Assembly (NCBI GenBank): GCA_002280875.1
Contig: NCEV01000013.1
Location: 42,260 to 102,593 of the forward strand
Length of the DNA stretch: 60,334 nt
Direction: 5' to 3'
Source: Caulobacter sp. 32-67-35
Lineage (GTDB): Bacteria > Pseudomonadota > Alphaproteobacteria > Caulobacterales > Caulobacteraceae
Below the pieces are notes generated by a model. The model had not been told where the DNA came from and did not search any database. It was given only the letters and a program-made list of their open reading frames with translations. The position numbers were made by a program, and so were the translations under genes. Within the stretch, counting starts at the first letter, position 1, and every line of letters starts with the position of its first letter. This document shows positions 27,361 through 36,061 of the stretch, one piece after another.

Positions 27361-28362
27361 ATGAAATCGGGTTGGGCCATGCTGGCGATGGCGGCGGCCA
27401 TGATGGTCGTGTCGCCGGCTGCCGCCGTTGAAGACAAGGCGTTCGCGCCAGGGTCAAACCCGCTCATTCGCGACAAGTTCACGGCCGACCCGGCCCCCCT
27501 GGTCGTTGGGGATCGCCTGTTCCTGTATGTCGGCCACGACCAGGCCCAACGCGACGAAATGTTCAACATGCGGGAGTGGCTGGTCTACTCCACGACGGAC
27601 ATGAAGACCTGGGCGTCCCACCCGCCGATCATGAAGGTCACGGACTTCAAGTGGGCCCAGAAGGACGCCTGGGCTTCGCAGGCCATTCAGAAGAACGGCA
27701 AGTTCTACTTCTACGCCGCTGTCGAGCACGACAGTTCGCAGCCCGGCAAGGCCATTGGGGTGGCGGTATCCGATCTGCCGACCGGGCCGTTCGTCGATGC
27801 GCGCGGCTCGGCCCTGATCACCAACGCCATGACTCCCAAGGGCACGCACAGCTGGGAGGACATCGATCCCACGGTGTTCACCGATGACGACGGCGTGACG
27901 TGGATCGCCTGGGGCAACCGTCAGGCCTACATCGCCAGGCTAAAGCCGAACATGATCGAGATCGACGGCCCGATCACCGAGATCACGCCGCCGCATTTCG
28001 AGGAGGGGCCCTGGCTGCACAAGCGGGGCGACCTCTACTATCTCACCTACGCCTCGCTCGACCGCTCAACCCAGCGCGATGAGCATGTCTCCTACTCGAC
28101 CGCGCCGGCCATCACCGGACCGTGGACCTACCGAGGCGAACTGACAGGGCCGGGCAAGTACAGCTTTACGATCCACCCCGGCATCGTCGAGTTCAAGGGG
28201 CAGTGGTACATCTTCCTGCACAATGCGGCCCTGACGATCGGCGACCAGAACGGGGCCATCGGGCGACGGGCCGTGACGGTCGAGCGCTTGCATTACAACG
28301 CCGATGGCACGCTCAAGCCCGTCGTGCAGACAGAGGCCGGCGTCACGGCGCCGACACCCTAG
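27361..28362 (+). CDS. Glycoside hydrolase family 43
   Basis: A signal peptide (residues 1-22) precedes a five-bladed propeller typical of GH43. The catalytic set is visible as Asp43 (FTADPAPL), Asp169 (DIDPTVF) and the acid Glu215 (FEEGPWLH). Members cleave arabinose or xylose side chains or backbones of plant polysaccharides; the exact specificity is unclear. The 333-residue size is normal. I chose ATG 27361, with GGGGAGAG upstream, over a TTG at 27343. With the PL10 lyase it suggests plant cell wall use. Confidence 0.88.
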   Translation: MKSGWAMLAMAAAMMVVSPAAAVEDKAFAPGSNPLIRDKFTADPAPLVVGDRLFLYVGHDQAQRDEMFNMREWLVYSTTDMKTWASHPPIMKVTDFKWAQKDAWASQAIQKNGKFYFYAAVEHDSSQPGKAIGVAVSDLPTGPFVDARGSALITNAMTPKGTHSWEDIDPTVFTDDDGVTWIAWGNRQAYIARLKPNMIEIDGPITEITPPHFEEGPWLHKRGDLYYLTYASLDRSTQRDEHVSYSTAPAITGPWTYRGELTGPGKYSFTIHPGIVEFKGQWYIFLHNAALTIGDQNGAIGRRAVTVERLHYNADGTLKPVVQTEAGVTAPTP

Positions 28363-29071
28363 CCACCTCAACCCCGCAGGATCTTCCCCTTCGCCGACCG
28401 GTAGGACAACAGTTTGTGGAGCGAGAAGGGGGTGGGCAAGGTCGTATCCCCGTTCTTTTCAGAACAAACCGCAATCCGATCAGCAGCTTGCAAAAATCTT
28501 CATCGCGCCAGTAAGACGCGCCGAAACCGCCCGCATACTGATCTCACTCCAAGGCAAGGGAAGGGACGTCGGCCGGCGACCTGATGGGCCCTGGGGTGTG
28601 GTCGAGCGGGAAGCGCTCGTCGGGGGTCATTGAATTGACCGCCCTTGTGACTGGATCAGGTCGGGTTCCCTGAAACATCGGGACGAAGGCCTGGCGGCGA
28701 GGGTTCGATGAGCGCGGCAGGCATGGGCTGAAATCGCCCATGCGGTCCGGAGCACGCCAATGCTCCGCCCGTCGGGGGCCTAGCTACCGGAGCGGGTTAA
28801 AACCCCGCCAGCCCGGCGATGCTCCCGGATAACGGCCACGCGGAGCGTCTGTCTTCGTCCCCACCCACTCGGCGGTTTCCCGCGTGAGGTCGTGAAGTCA
28901 TGCCCGGAGCCAAGAGGGTTCGATCATGCGCCACTCGGGTGTTGATCGCGAACCGCTCGCAATGAAATCGACCTTCGAGCGGCCCCTGCGGGCAAAAACT
29001 GAGCGCCAAAGCCTTCCGTCGGGCTCGCGCCTAGGCTAATCCCACCGCTCTATTTCGAGAGGGCGTGCGCC
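28363..29071. other. 709-base gap with stem-loops and a broken reading frame
   Basis: No convincing intact gene lies here. On the - strand, a frame open from 28741 to 28544 (65 codons, containing MTPDERFPLDHTPGPIRSP) hits a TGA at 28544-28546. The same frame then continues with ASYWRDEDFCKLLIGLRF and similar coding-like text down to about 28380, without a start. Three hairpins follow one another at 28721-28743, 28748-28767 and 28792-28808. GAGGGTTCGAT occurs twice (28699-28709 and 28914-28924). Possible meanings are a decayed gene, an unknown structured RNA, or both. Confidence 0.45.
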
Positions 29072-30808
29072 ATGACCAGGAAACCCGACGGAAGCTGGGA
29101 CAAGTCCAAACTGCCAAGCCGGCACGTGACCGAGGGTCCGTCGCGGGCCCCGCACCGCTCCTATTATTACGCCATGGGTCTTGGCACCCGCGACATCGCC
29201 CAGCCCTTCGTCGGCGTGGCCTCGTGCTGGAACGAGGCGGCGCCGTGCAACACCGCCCTGATGCGTCAGGCGCATGCGGTGTCCAAGGGCGTCAAGGCGG
29301 CCGGCGGTACGCCGCGCGAGTTCTGCACCATCACCGTCACCGACGGCATCGCCATGGGCCACGAGGGCATGCGCTCATCCTTGGTCAGCCGCGACTGCAT
29401 CGCCGACTCGGTGGAACTGACCATGCGCGGCCACGGCTATGACGCCCTGGTCGGCGTGGCCGGCTGCGACAAGAGCCTGCCGGGCATGATGATGGCCATG
29501 CTGCGCCTGAACGTGCCCAGCGTGTTCCTGTATGGCGGCTCCATCCTGCCCGGCCGCTGGGGCGGCAAGGACGTCACCGTGGTCGACGTGTTCGAAGGCG
29601 TCGGCATGCACTCGGCCGGCAAGATGACGCTGGAAGACCTGTGTGACCTGGAAACCCACGCCTGTCCGTCGGACGGCGCGTGCGGCGGCCAGTTCACCGC
29701 CAACACCATGGCCTGCGTCTCCGAAGCCATCGGCCTGGCCCTGCCGCTGTCGGCCTCGCTGCCGGCGCCCTATCTGAGCCGCGACGAATATGCCGTGGCC
29801 TCGGGCGAGGCGGTGATGCGGCTGATCGAGAGCAATCTGCGGCCGCGCGACATCTGCACCCGCAAGGCGTTCGAGAACGCCGCCGTCGTCGTCGCCGCCA
29901 CCGGCGGCTCGACCAATGGCGGCTTGCACCTGCCGGCCATGGCCCACGAGTGCGGCATTGAATTCACCCTGCGCGACGTGGCCGAGATCTTCAAGCGTAC
30001 GCCCTATCTGGCCGACCTGAAGCCGGGCGGTCAGTTCGTGGCCAAGGACATGGGCGAGGCCGGCGGCATGCCGGTGCTGCTCAAGACCCTGCTGGAAGGC
30101 GGCTTCATCCACGGCGACTGCATGACGGTGACCGGCAAGACCATGGCCGAGAACCTCAAGGACGTGAAATGGCGTGACGATCAGGTGGTGATCCGCCCGG
30201 TCTCCAACCCGCTGTCGCCGACCGGCGGCGTGGTGGGCCTGTGGGGCTCGCTGGCTCCCGACGGCGCCATCGTCAAGGTGGCGGGCATGACCTCGCACCG
30301 CAGCCATCGCGGCCCGGCCCGCTGCTTCGAGGGCGAGGACGCCTGTTTCGACGCCGTCGCGGCCGGCGACTATCAGGACGGCGACGTCCTGGTCATCCGC
30401 TACGAAGGCCCCAAGGGCGGTCCCGGCATGCGCGAGATGCTGTCGACCACGGCGGCCCTGGCCGGCCAGGGCCGCGGCGACAAGGTGGCCCTGGTCACCG
30501 ACGGCCGCTTCTCGGGCGGCACGCGCGGCCTGTGCATCGGCCATATCGGTCCGGAGGCGCAAGCCGGCGGCCCCATCGCCCTGGTGCAGGACGGCGACAT
30601 CATCAATATCGACGCCGACGCCGGCACCATCGATCTGGAAGTCGCGCCCGAGGAACTGGCCCGCCGCAAGGCCGCCTGGTCGCCGCGCAAGACCAACTAC
30701 AACTCTGGCGCCATCTGGAAGTTCGCCCAGCTGGTGGGCCCGGCCCACCTGGGGGCCACCACCCATCCGGGCGCGGACGGCGAGACCCACATCTACGCCG
30801 ACCTCTAG
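29072..30808 (+). CDS. ilvD: Dihydroxy-acid dehydratase
   Basis: IlvD makes 2-oxo acids from dihydroxy acids in valine, leucine and isoleucine synthesis. The 578-residue product has iron-sulfur ligands Cys59 (PCNTA), Cys132 (GCDKS) and Cys204 (DGACGG), and the usual C-terminal GRFSGGTRGLCIGH. The Edd/xylonate dehydratase branch is similar, but the N-terminus (AMGLGTRDIAQPFVG) and C-terminus read like IlvD. No other branched-chain gene is adjacent. The start is the ATG at 29072. Confidence 0.9.
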   Translation: MTRKPDGSWDKSKLPSRHVTEGPSRAPHRSYYYAMGLGTRDIAQPFVGVASCWNEAAPCNTALMRQAHAVSKGVKAAGGTPREFCTITVTDGIAMGHEGMRSSLVSRDCIADSVELTMRGHGYDALVGVAGCDKSLPGMMMAMLRLNVPSVFLYGGSILPGRWGGKDVTVVDVFEGVGMHSAGKMTLEDLCDLETHACPSDGACGGQFTANTMACVSEAIGLALPLSASLPAPYLSRDEYAVASGEAVMRLIESNLRPRDICTRKAFENAAVVVAATGGSTNGGLHLPAMAHECGIEFTLRDVAEIFKRTPYLADLKPGGQFVAKDMGEAGGMPVLLKTLLEGGFIHGDCMTVTGKTMAENLKDVKWRDDQVVIRPVSNPLSPTGGVVGLWGSLAPDGAIVKVAGMTSHRSHRGPARCFEGEDACFDAVAAGDYQDGDVLVIRYEGPKGGPGMREMLSTTAALAGQGRGDKVALVTDGRFSGGTRGLCIGHIGPEAQAGGPIALVQDGDIINIDADAGTIDLEVAPEELARRKAAWSPRKTNYNSGAIWKFAQLVGPAHLGATTHPGADGETHIYADL

Positions 30809-30852
30809 GGGCAAGAGGCTTGTCCCACGCGGCCTGGCCCGTCGACCCCGGG

Positions 30853-31467
30853 ATGATCGCGCCCTTCCTGGTCGCGGTCATCCTGATCGAACTGACGCCC
30901 GGGCCCAACATGGCCTATCTGGCGGCGCTGGCGGCGGCCCATGGTCGACGGGCGGGGCTGATGGCGGTGGCGGGGGTCACCTGCGGCCTGTCGGTCTACA
31001 TGCTGGCGGCGGTGTTTGGCCTGACCGAGGTCTTCCGGCTCTATCGCCCGCTCTATGAACTGCTGCGCTGGTCGGGCGTCGCCTATCTGCTGTGGATGGC
31101 CTGGGACGCCTGGCGTTCGGCCAGTGAGGCCGAAACCGCCGACGCCCTGACGCCCGCTCGCTGGGTGCTGTTTCGGCGCGGCATGGTGGCCAACCTGCTC
31201 AATCCCAAGGCGGCGCTGTTCTATGTGACCCTGCTGCCCGGCTTCATCCAGAACGACTATGGCTCGCCGACGCGCCAGGCGCTGATCCTGGGGTCGATCC
31301 ACGTCCTGATCAGCATCGTGATCCACGGGGCCATCGTACTGGGCGCCGACCGCGCGGCCAGCCTGCTGGACCGGGCGCGCAGCCAGGTCTGGATCTCGCG
31401 GGGGCTGGCGATCTCCCTGGCGATCGTGGCGGTCTGGATGGTCTGGGAGACCCGTCAGCGCGGCTGA
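30853..31467 (+). CDS. LysE-family translocator
   Basis: The protein has about six membrane helices. The N-terminal ILIELTPGPNMAYLAALAAA carries the ELTPGP signature of LysE/RhtB amino-acid exporters, and the central VANLLNPKAALFYVTLLPGF is the family's second hallmark. The substrate is unknown. The ATG at 30853 is preceded by a weak site; a TTG at 30820 is in frame and also possible. The gene follows ilvD by 44 bases, which may mean co-expression. Confidence 0.85.
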   Translation: MIAPFLVAVILIELTPGPNMAYLAALAAAHGRRAGLMAVAGVTCGLSVYMLAAVFGLTEVFRLYRPLYELLRWSGVAYLLWMAWDAWRSASEAETADALTPARWVLFRRGMVANLLNPKAALFYVTLLPGFIQNDYGSPTRQALILGSIHVLISIVIHGAIVLGADRAASLLDRARSQVWISRGLAISLAIVAVWMVWETRQRG

Positions 31468-31470
31468 CGC

Positions 31471-32292
31471 TCAGCGATCGTCGTCGAGGTCGAACGGCAG
31501 CTCGTCCTGCTGCGCCTTTGGTTCGCGCTTGGCCTTGGAGACCGGCTTGTAGGTCGGCGTCAGGGGCGGCGAGGGATCGATTTCCCACGGCGGCTCATCG
31601 AGGTCGAAGCTGGGCTCGTCATCCTCGTCGTCCTCGAAGCCTTCTTCGGCGGCAAGAACCGGGGCGGGCGTCGGCGCGGGCCGTGGAGGCTCGGGTCTTT
31701 GCGGCGGCGGCGGCGGCGGCTCTGGCGGCGGAGCCGTCTTCACGACCGGGGCCGGACGCGGGGCCCGCGGTCGGCGAACGATCGCCTCGCAGCGAGCCAG
31801 CCATCGGTTGGCCTCCTGCATGGCGTCGGCCGGCGAGCGGCTCTCGCGGCGCTGCTCGTCGCCGGGAACCCACAGGTCGAGATCGAAGTCGGGATGGCGC
31901 GGATCGTCGAACACCAGGCGCAGCGTGACCGTATGCACCGACTGCGGCGCGACCTGGTCGACCGCGCGCCGGTTCTCGCCCCGGAACACCCGGCCCACAA
32001 CCTGGCCGTCGACCAGCAGTTCGGCGCCCATCAGCTCATCGATGCGATAGATCAGACACCAGGCCCCGCTGTCCCAGGCGACGGCGGCCAGGCCGGTTGC
32101 GAACGAGAAGCCCGCGCCGCGACCCCGGCCATGGGCCAGGATCACCACCTCGGGCTCGCCCTTCAGCACGTGGCGCAGGGCGCGGCGGATGCGCCGGTCC
32201 TCATCCATGAACCAGATGGCCGCGCTGCCCAGGAACGTCACCGCCGAGCCGGCGATGGCGACAAACAGCAGAAGGCGGGCGAGTTCGCTCAT
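31471..32292 (-). CDS. Membrane-anchored protein with acidic proline-rich tail
   Basis: One N-terminal membrane helix (residues 5-28, LLLFVAIAGSAVTFLGSAAI) is followed by a soluble domain to about residue 165. A proline-rich linker with a run of PPPEPPPPPP comes next, then an acidic tail (EDDEDDEPSFDLDEPPWE, ending DELPFDLDDDR). FDLD occurs twice in the tail, so it may be a short binding motif. No family is recognised. The start at 32292 lacks a clear ribosome binding site; a TTG at 32301 is an alternative. Confidence 0.6.
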   Translation of the reverse strand: MSELARLLLFVAIAGSAVTFLGSAAIWFMDEDRRIRRALRHVLKGEPEVVILAHGRGRGAGFSFATGLAAVAWDSGAWCLIYRIDELMGAELLVDGQVVGRVFRGENRRAVDQVAPQSVHTVTLRLVFDDPRHPDFDLDLWVPGDEQRRESRSPADAMQEANRWLARCEAIVRRPRAPRPAPVVKTAPPPEPPPPPPQRPEPPRPAPTPAPVLAAEEGFEDDEDDEPSFDLDEPPWEIDPSPPLTPTYKPVSKAKREPKAQQDELPFDLDDDR

Positions 32293-32333
32293 GGGGGCCA
32301 AGGCTAGCGAGAGTCCCGGATTCGCAACAGGGA

Positions 32334-33122
32334 CTAGAGGTTCAGCTCGGCGACCACCGGAACGTGGTCCGATGGCTTTTCCTTGTCCCGCTCGTCGCGG
32401 TGGATCACCAGGTCGACCAGTCGGTCGGCGGCCTGTGGCGAGAGCAGCACATGGTCGATGCGAATCCCCAGGTTTCGCGGCCAGGCGCCGGCCTGATAGT
32501 CCCAGAACGTATAGCCGCCCGGCGCGCCGTCGACCTGCATGTAGGCGTCTGTGAAGCCCAGGTTCTTCAGGGCCCGGAATGCGGCCCGGCTCTCGGGCTG
32601 GAACAGGGCGTCGCCCAGCCAGGCCTCGGGATTGTGGACATCCTCGGCTTCGGGAATGACGTTGTAATCACCCAGGATGACGAGCGGCTCCTCCAGAGCC
32701 AGCAGGCTCTTGGCATGGGCCTGCAACCGTCGCATCCAGGCCAGCTTGTAATCAAACTTCTCGGTGCCGATCGGATTGCCGTTGGGCAGATAGAGGCCGC
32801 AGACCCTCACCGGCGTGGGCGCGGCGATCACGGCCTCGATATAGCGCGACTGCTCGTCGGTCTCGTCTTCGTGCAGGAAGGGCAGGCCGCGCCGGACGTC
32901 CTCCAGCGGGAACTTCGACAGCAGGGCGACGCCATTATAGGTCTTCTGGCCGTGAACGGCGACATTATAGCCAAGCCTTTCAAAGGCTTCGGTCGGGAAT
33001 TTCTCGTCGACGCACTTGATTTCCTGCAGAACGGCGACGTCCGGGGCCTGCGCCTCGAACCAGGCCAGCACCCCTTCCAGGCGAGCATTGACGGAATTAA
33101 CGTTCCAGGTGGCGATACGCAT
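32334..33122 (-). CDS. xthA: Exodeoxyribonuclease III
   Basis: The product belongs to the exonuclease/endonuclease/phosphatase superfamily used in base-excision repair. It has MRIATWNVNSVNARL at the N-terminus with Asn7 as metal ligand, LQEIKCVDEKFP with the metal-binding Glu, and a LGDYNVIPEAEDV core. The closing SDHVPVVAELNL carries the catalytic His. It cleaves at abasic sites and removes 3' blocking groups. The length of 262 is typical. The gene lies opposite a small membrane protein gene. Confidence 0.95.
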   Translation of the reverse strand: MRIATWNVNSVNARLEGVLAWFEAQAPDVAVLQEIKCVDEKFPTEAFERLGYNVAVHGQKTYNGVALLSKFPLEDVRRGLPFLHEDETDEQSRYIEAVIAAPTPVRVCGLYLPNGNPIGTEKFDYKLAWMRRLQAHAKSLLALEEPLVILGDYNVIPEAEDVHNPEAWLGDALFQPESRAAFRALKNLGFTDAYMQVDGAPGGYTFWDYQAGAWPRNLGIRIDHVLLSPQAADRLVDLVIHRDERDKEKPSDHVPVVAELNL

Positions 33123-33157
33123 TGACGGCTCCAGGGGGCGCGAAGAGGCTAGGGCGC

Positions 33158-33496
33158 ATGACGACCACGCTCAAGTCGGGCTTCAAGATTTCGGACAGGG
33201 GACAGCAGGTGCTGCTGGTCCTGATCACGCTCGTCTGGTCGGCGGCGGCGGTGATCGGCGCCATCCTGGCGGTGTTTTCGCCGCTTGTCTTCGACGGGCC
33301 GGGCAATCTCAGGAATCCCTTGGTCTGGCTGGGCTTCGTGCTCGGGGCGCTGTTCTGGGCGGTCTGCATGCTGGCGCCGCTGGTGGGCTGGATCCAATGG
33401 CGCAAGGGCAAGCGCACCGAGGCCTGGGCGGCCATGGCCGCACCAGCCGCCTGGGGCGCCCTGGCCTTGACCGTCCTGCAGTTCGTGCCGGGCTAA
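33158..33496 (+). CDS. Small inner-membrane protein
   Basis: The 112-residue protein has about three membrane helices (around residues 17-40, 56-78 and 88-108) and a basic N-terminus. No conserved motif is obvious. The ATG at 33158 is preferred over an upstream TTG at 33122 because the added residues look non-coding. It ends 3 bases before the convergent erpA gene. Confidence 0.6.
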   Translation: MTTTLKSGFKISDRGQQVLLVLITLVWSAAAVIGAILAVFSPLVFDGPGNLRNPLVWLGFVLGALFWAVCMLAPLVGWIQWRKGKRTEAWAAMAAPAAWGALALTVLQFVPG

Positions 33497-33499
33497 AGC

Positions 33500-33832
33500 C
33501 TAGATCGAAAAGCTGACGCCGCAGCCGCAGCTGGACTTGGCGTTGGGATTGCGCACCCGAAATTCCGCGCCGGCCAGTTCGTCGACGAAATCGATCTCCG
33601 AGCCCTTCAGCAGGGCCATAGAGATCACGTCCACCAGGGCGGCAGCCCCATCGCGCTCGATCTTCAGATCGTCGGCCTCGGCGGTTTCCACCAGATCAAA
33701 GCGGTACTGGAAGCCCGAGCAGCCGCCGCCGTCCACCGCGACGCGCAGCATGACGGGGCGCCCCTCGGTCTGGCCGATGGCGTGAATGCGGCGCGCGGCG
33801 TTGGGAGAAAGGGTTACGGTTGCTTCGGTCAT
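33500..33832 (-). CDS. erpA: Iron-sulfur cluster insertion protein ErpA (A-type carrier)
   Basis: The HesB/IscA fold is clear in the 110-residue product, with cluster ligands Cys38 (GGGCSGFQY), Cys102 and Cys104 (SSCGCG). ErpA delivers 4Fe-4S clusters to proteins such as IspG/IspH. It sits beside dgt in divergent orientation, as seen in many alphaproteobacteria. IscA is a close paralogue, so erpA is the likely but not certain symbol. Confidence 0.9.
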   Translation of the reverse strand: MTEATVTLSPNAARRIHAIGQTEGRPVMLRVAVDGGGCSGFQYRFDLVETAEADDLKIERDGAAALVDVISMALLKGSEIDFVDELAGAEFRVRNPNAKSSCGCGVSFSI

Positions 33833-33921
33833 GACTGTGGAAAACTCATCCTTGACCTATATGAGGATATAGACGCCCCAACGGAAGGGGCGAAAGCCCA
33901 GAAGCGGTCCAAGAGCGGTTC

Positions 33922-35103
33922 ATGACGTCTCCCTACCTTGTTGCGCGCGCCCCCTATGCCGAGGATCCAGCCAAGTCGCGTGGGCGCCGGTTCAGGGAGG
34001 AGGAGAGCCGCACCCGCACGCCCTTCGCCCGCGATCGCGACCGGATCATCCACACCTCGGCCTTTCGCCGGCTGAAGGAAAAGACCCAGGTCTTCGTGGC
34101 CCATGAAGGCGACAACTTCCGCACCCGCCTGACCCATTCGCTGGAAGTGGCCCAGGTGGCGCGCTCGCTGGCCACGGCCCTGGGACTGGACTCCGATCTG
34201 GCCGAGACCATCGCCCTGGGTCACGACATCGGCCACCCGCCGTTCGGCCATGCCGGTGAGGATGAGCTGCAGGCCAAGATGAAGCCCTATGGCGGCTTTG
34301 ATCACAACGTCCAGACCTTCCGGGTGGTGACCGAGCTGGAGCACCGCTATCCCGACTTCCTGGGTCTGAACCTGACCTGGGAAACCCTGGAAGGCATCAT
34401 CAAGCACAATGGCCCCGTGACCGAAAAGCTGGGCAAGCCATCCTGGAAGGCGATCTCCAAGTACGACAACGAATACAATCTGGGCCTGGGCACCTGGGCC
34501 TCGGCCGAGGCCCAGGTCGCGGCCCTGGCCGACGACATCGCCTACAACAACCACGACGTGGACGACGGTGTGGAGGCGGGCCTGTTCACCCTGGACGAAC
34601 TGATGGACGTACCCCTGATCGGCCCGATCCTGTTCGCCGTGAAAAGCGAGATGCCCGACCTGGACGCTCGCCTGACCCGGCTGGAGGCCGTGCGCCGGAT
34701 GATCGGGGCCATGGTCGATGACGTGATGGGCGAGACCCTGCAGCGCGCCGCCGCCACCGGGGTCCAGAGCGCCGACGCGGTAAGAGCCCTGGACCACGCC
34801 CTCGTCGCCTTCTCGCCGGATATGGCCGAGGACCTGGCCCGCCTGCGGCAGTTCCTGCATGCCCGCATGTACCGCCACTGGCGCGTCAACCGCACGCGCA
34901 GCCAGGCGCGTCGCATTCTGGCCGAGATGTTCAGCTTGTTTCTGGCCGAGCCTGATGTTCTGCCGAGCGTCTGGTTCGAGAAGTCGCAGAACCGCGACGA
35001 GGCCGGGCGTGCGCGGGTGGTCTGCGACTATATCGCGGGCATGACCGATCGCTTCGCCATCGAGGAACACAGGAAGCTGTTCCAACTCGACGTCTGGAAC
35101 TAG
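33922..35103 (+). CDS. dgt: Deoxyguanosinetriphosphate triphosphohydrolase-like protein
   Basis: An HD-domain dNTP hydrolase: [16 protein letters not shown] carries His72, and [13 protein letters not shown] gives the HD pair His101-Asp102 with further His residues. It removes the triphosphate from dNTPs and helps set nucleotide pools. The 393 residues are normal for the type 2 branch. In many alphaproteobacteria argS follows directly, but here a 168-base spacer leads to the SPOR gene. Confidence 0.93.
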   Translation: MTSPYLVARAPYAEDPAKSRGRRFREEESRTRTPFARDRDRIIHTSAFRRLKEKTQVFVAHEGDNFRTRLTHSLEVAQVARSLATALGLDSDLAETIALGHDIGHPPFGHAGEDELQAKMKPYGGFDHNVQTFRVVTELEHRYPDFLGLNLTWETLEGIIKHNGPVTEKLGKPSWKAISKYDNEYNLGLGTWASAEAQVAALADDIAYNNHDVDDGVEAGLFTLDELMDVPLIGPILFAVKSEMPDLDARLTRLEAVRRMIGAMVDDVMGETLQRAAATGVQSADAVRALDHALVAFSPDMAEDLARLRQFLHARMYRHWRVNRTRSQARRILAEMFSLFLAEPDVLPSVWFEKSQNRDEAGRARVVCDYIAGMTDRFAIEEHRKLFQLDVWN

Positions 35104-35271
35104 GATTTCAGACGTCGAGGGCGCTCTCCATTTTGGGGAGCGAAGGGACCGTCCTTGCAACTGTGGCGGCGCACGGTGTTATGGCGCGCCTGCGCCTTCG
35201 GTAAACTATGTTCGCGCACGTGTGATTCGGCGGGCCGAGCTGCGTGCGTCCTATTCTGGAGCCTAATCGCG

Positions 35272-36051
35272 ATGTCCGACCCTCACCGCGGCGCCTATAC
35301 GCCGCCGACCGATGCGCCGCTGTCCTTTGATGCGCGTCAGCCGGTGCGCGGGTCCCGTCCGCTGCCCATGACCCTGATCATCAGCGCCGTAGTGCTGATG
35401 ACGCTCGTCGTGGCGGTGGTGATGATCTATCGCGGCGGCGTGCGCGGTCCCAACGAGCCGCCGCGCACGGTGGGTTCGGAGGTCGCCGAGATCAAGACGC
35501 CGCCGCCTGCGGGCAGCCAGCCGACGGATCCGGCCTCGGGCCTGCAGATCTACCGCAACGAAGAAAACCAGCCATCGCCGACCTTCGCCGCCCAGCCGGA
35601 GACGCCGCTGCCGCGTCCGACCGCGCCGGTCGAGGCCAAACCGCTGACCACCGCTGCTCTGCCAGCCGCAGCCAAGCCCGCTGCCGCCAAGCCTGCGCCG
35701 GCTCCTACCATCGAAACCCTTGCCACCGCGGCCATCGCGCCCAAGCCCGCCGCGCCCAAGCCGGTGGCGGTCGCCACGGCCACGGCGCCCAAGCCCGCCG
35801 CCTCGGCCAGCGGCCCGGCCATGGTCCAGATCGGCGCCCTGTCCTCACCCGCCCTGGCCGACAAGGCCTGGAACGACGCCGCTCGCCTGGCCCCTGGCCT
35901 GGCCGCCGGCAAGGGCAAGAAGGTCGAGGCGATCGACAAGAACGGGACCACGCTTTACCGCACCTCGGTGACGGGCTTTGCCAGCCGCGAGGCCGCCAAG
36001 GCGTTTTGTGATGCGATCTTGGCCGCGGGCAAGTCCTGCTTCGTGAAGTAG
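35272..36051 (+). CDS. SPOR-domain protein
   Basis: From ATG 35272 (GGAG ten bases upstream) the 259-residue protein has a cytoplasmic tail and one membrane helix (residues 33-55, LPMTLIISAVVLMTLVVAVV). A long Pro/Ala-rich linker follows and a C-terminal SPOR domain occupies residues 185-259, with VQIGALSSPALADKAWNDA and TLYRTSVTGFASREAAKAF. SPOR domains bind denuded septal peptidoglycan strands, so the protein probably acts at the division site. It lies upstream of nagZ, the usual alphaproteobacterial order. An upstream start at 35155 would add a non-coding-looking segment. Confidence 0.85.
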   Translation: MSDPHRGAYTPPTDAPLSFDARQPVRGSRPLPMTLIISAVVLMTLVVAVVMIYRGGVRGPNEPPRTVGSEVAEIKTPPPAGSQPTDPASGLQIYRNEENQPSPTFAAQPETPLPRPTAPVEAKPLTTAALPAAAKPAAAKPAPAPTIETLATAAIAPKPAAPKPVAVATATAPKPAASASGPAMVQIGALSSPALADKAWNDAARLAPGLAAGKGKKVEAIDKNGTTLYRTSVTGFASREAAKAFCDAILAAGKSCFVK

Positions 36052-36061
36052 GAGCAGGCCC

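Noticed and set aside
28695-28930. TTCGAT sequences resembling a tRNA T-loop
   Set aside because: The flanking bases cannot form the 5-bp T stem and no acceptor or anticodon arm is present.
29375-30814. 479-codon open frame antisense to ilvD
   Set aside because: Mirror of a highly biased gene; ilvD on the other strand has all expected residues.
30241-30852. Long extension of the LysE gene into ilvD
   Set aside because: It is an out-of-frame reading of ilvD; the exporter starts near 30853 or 30820.
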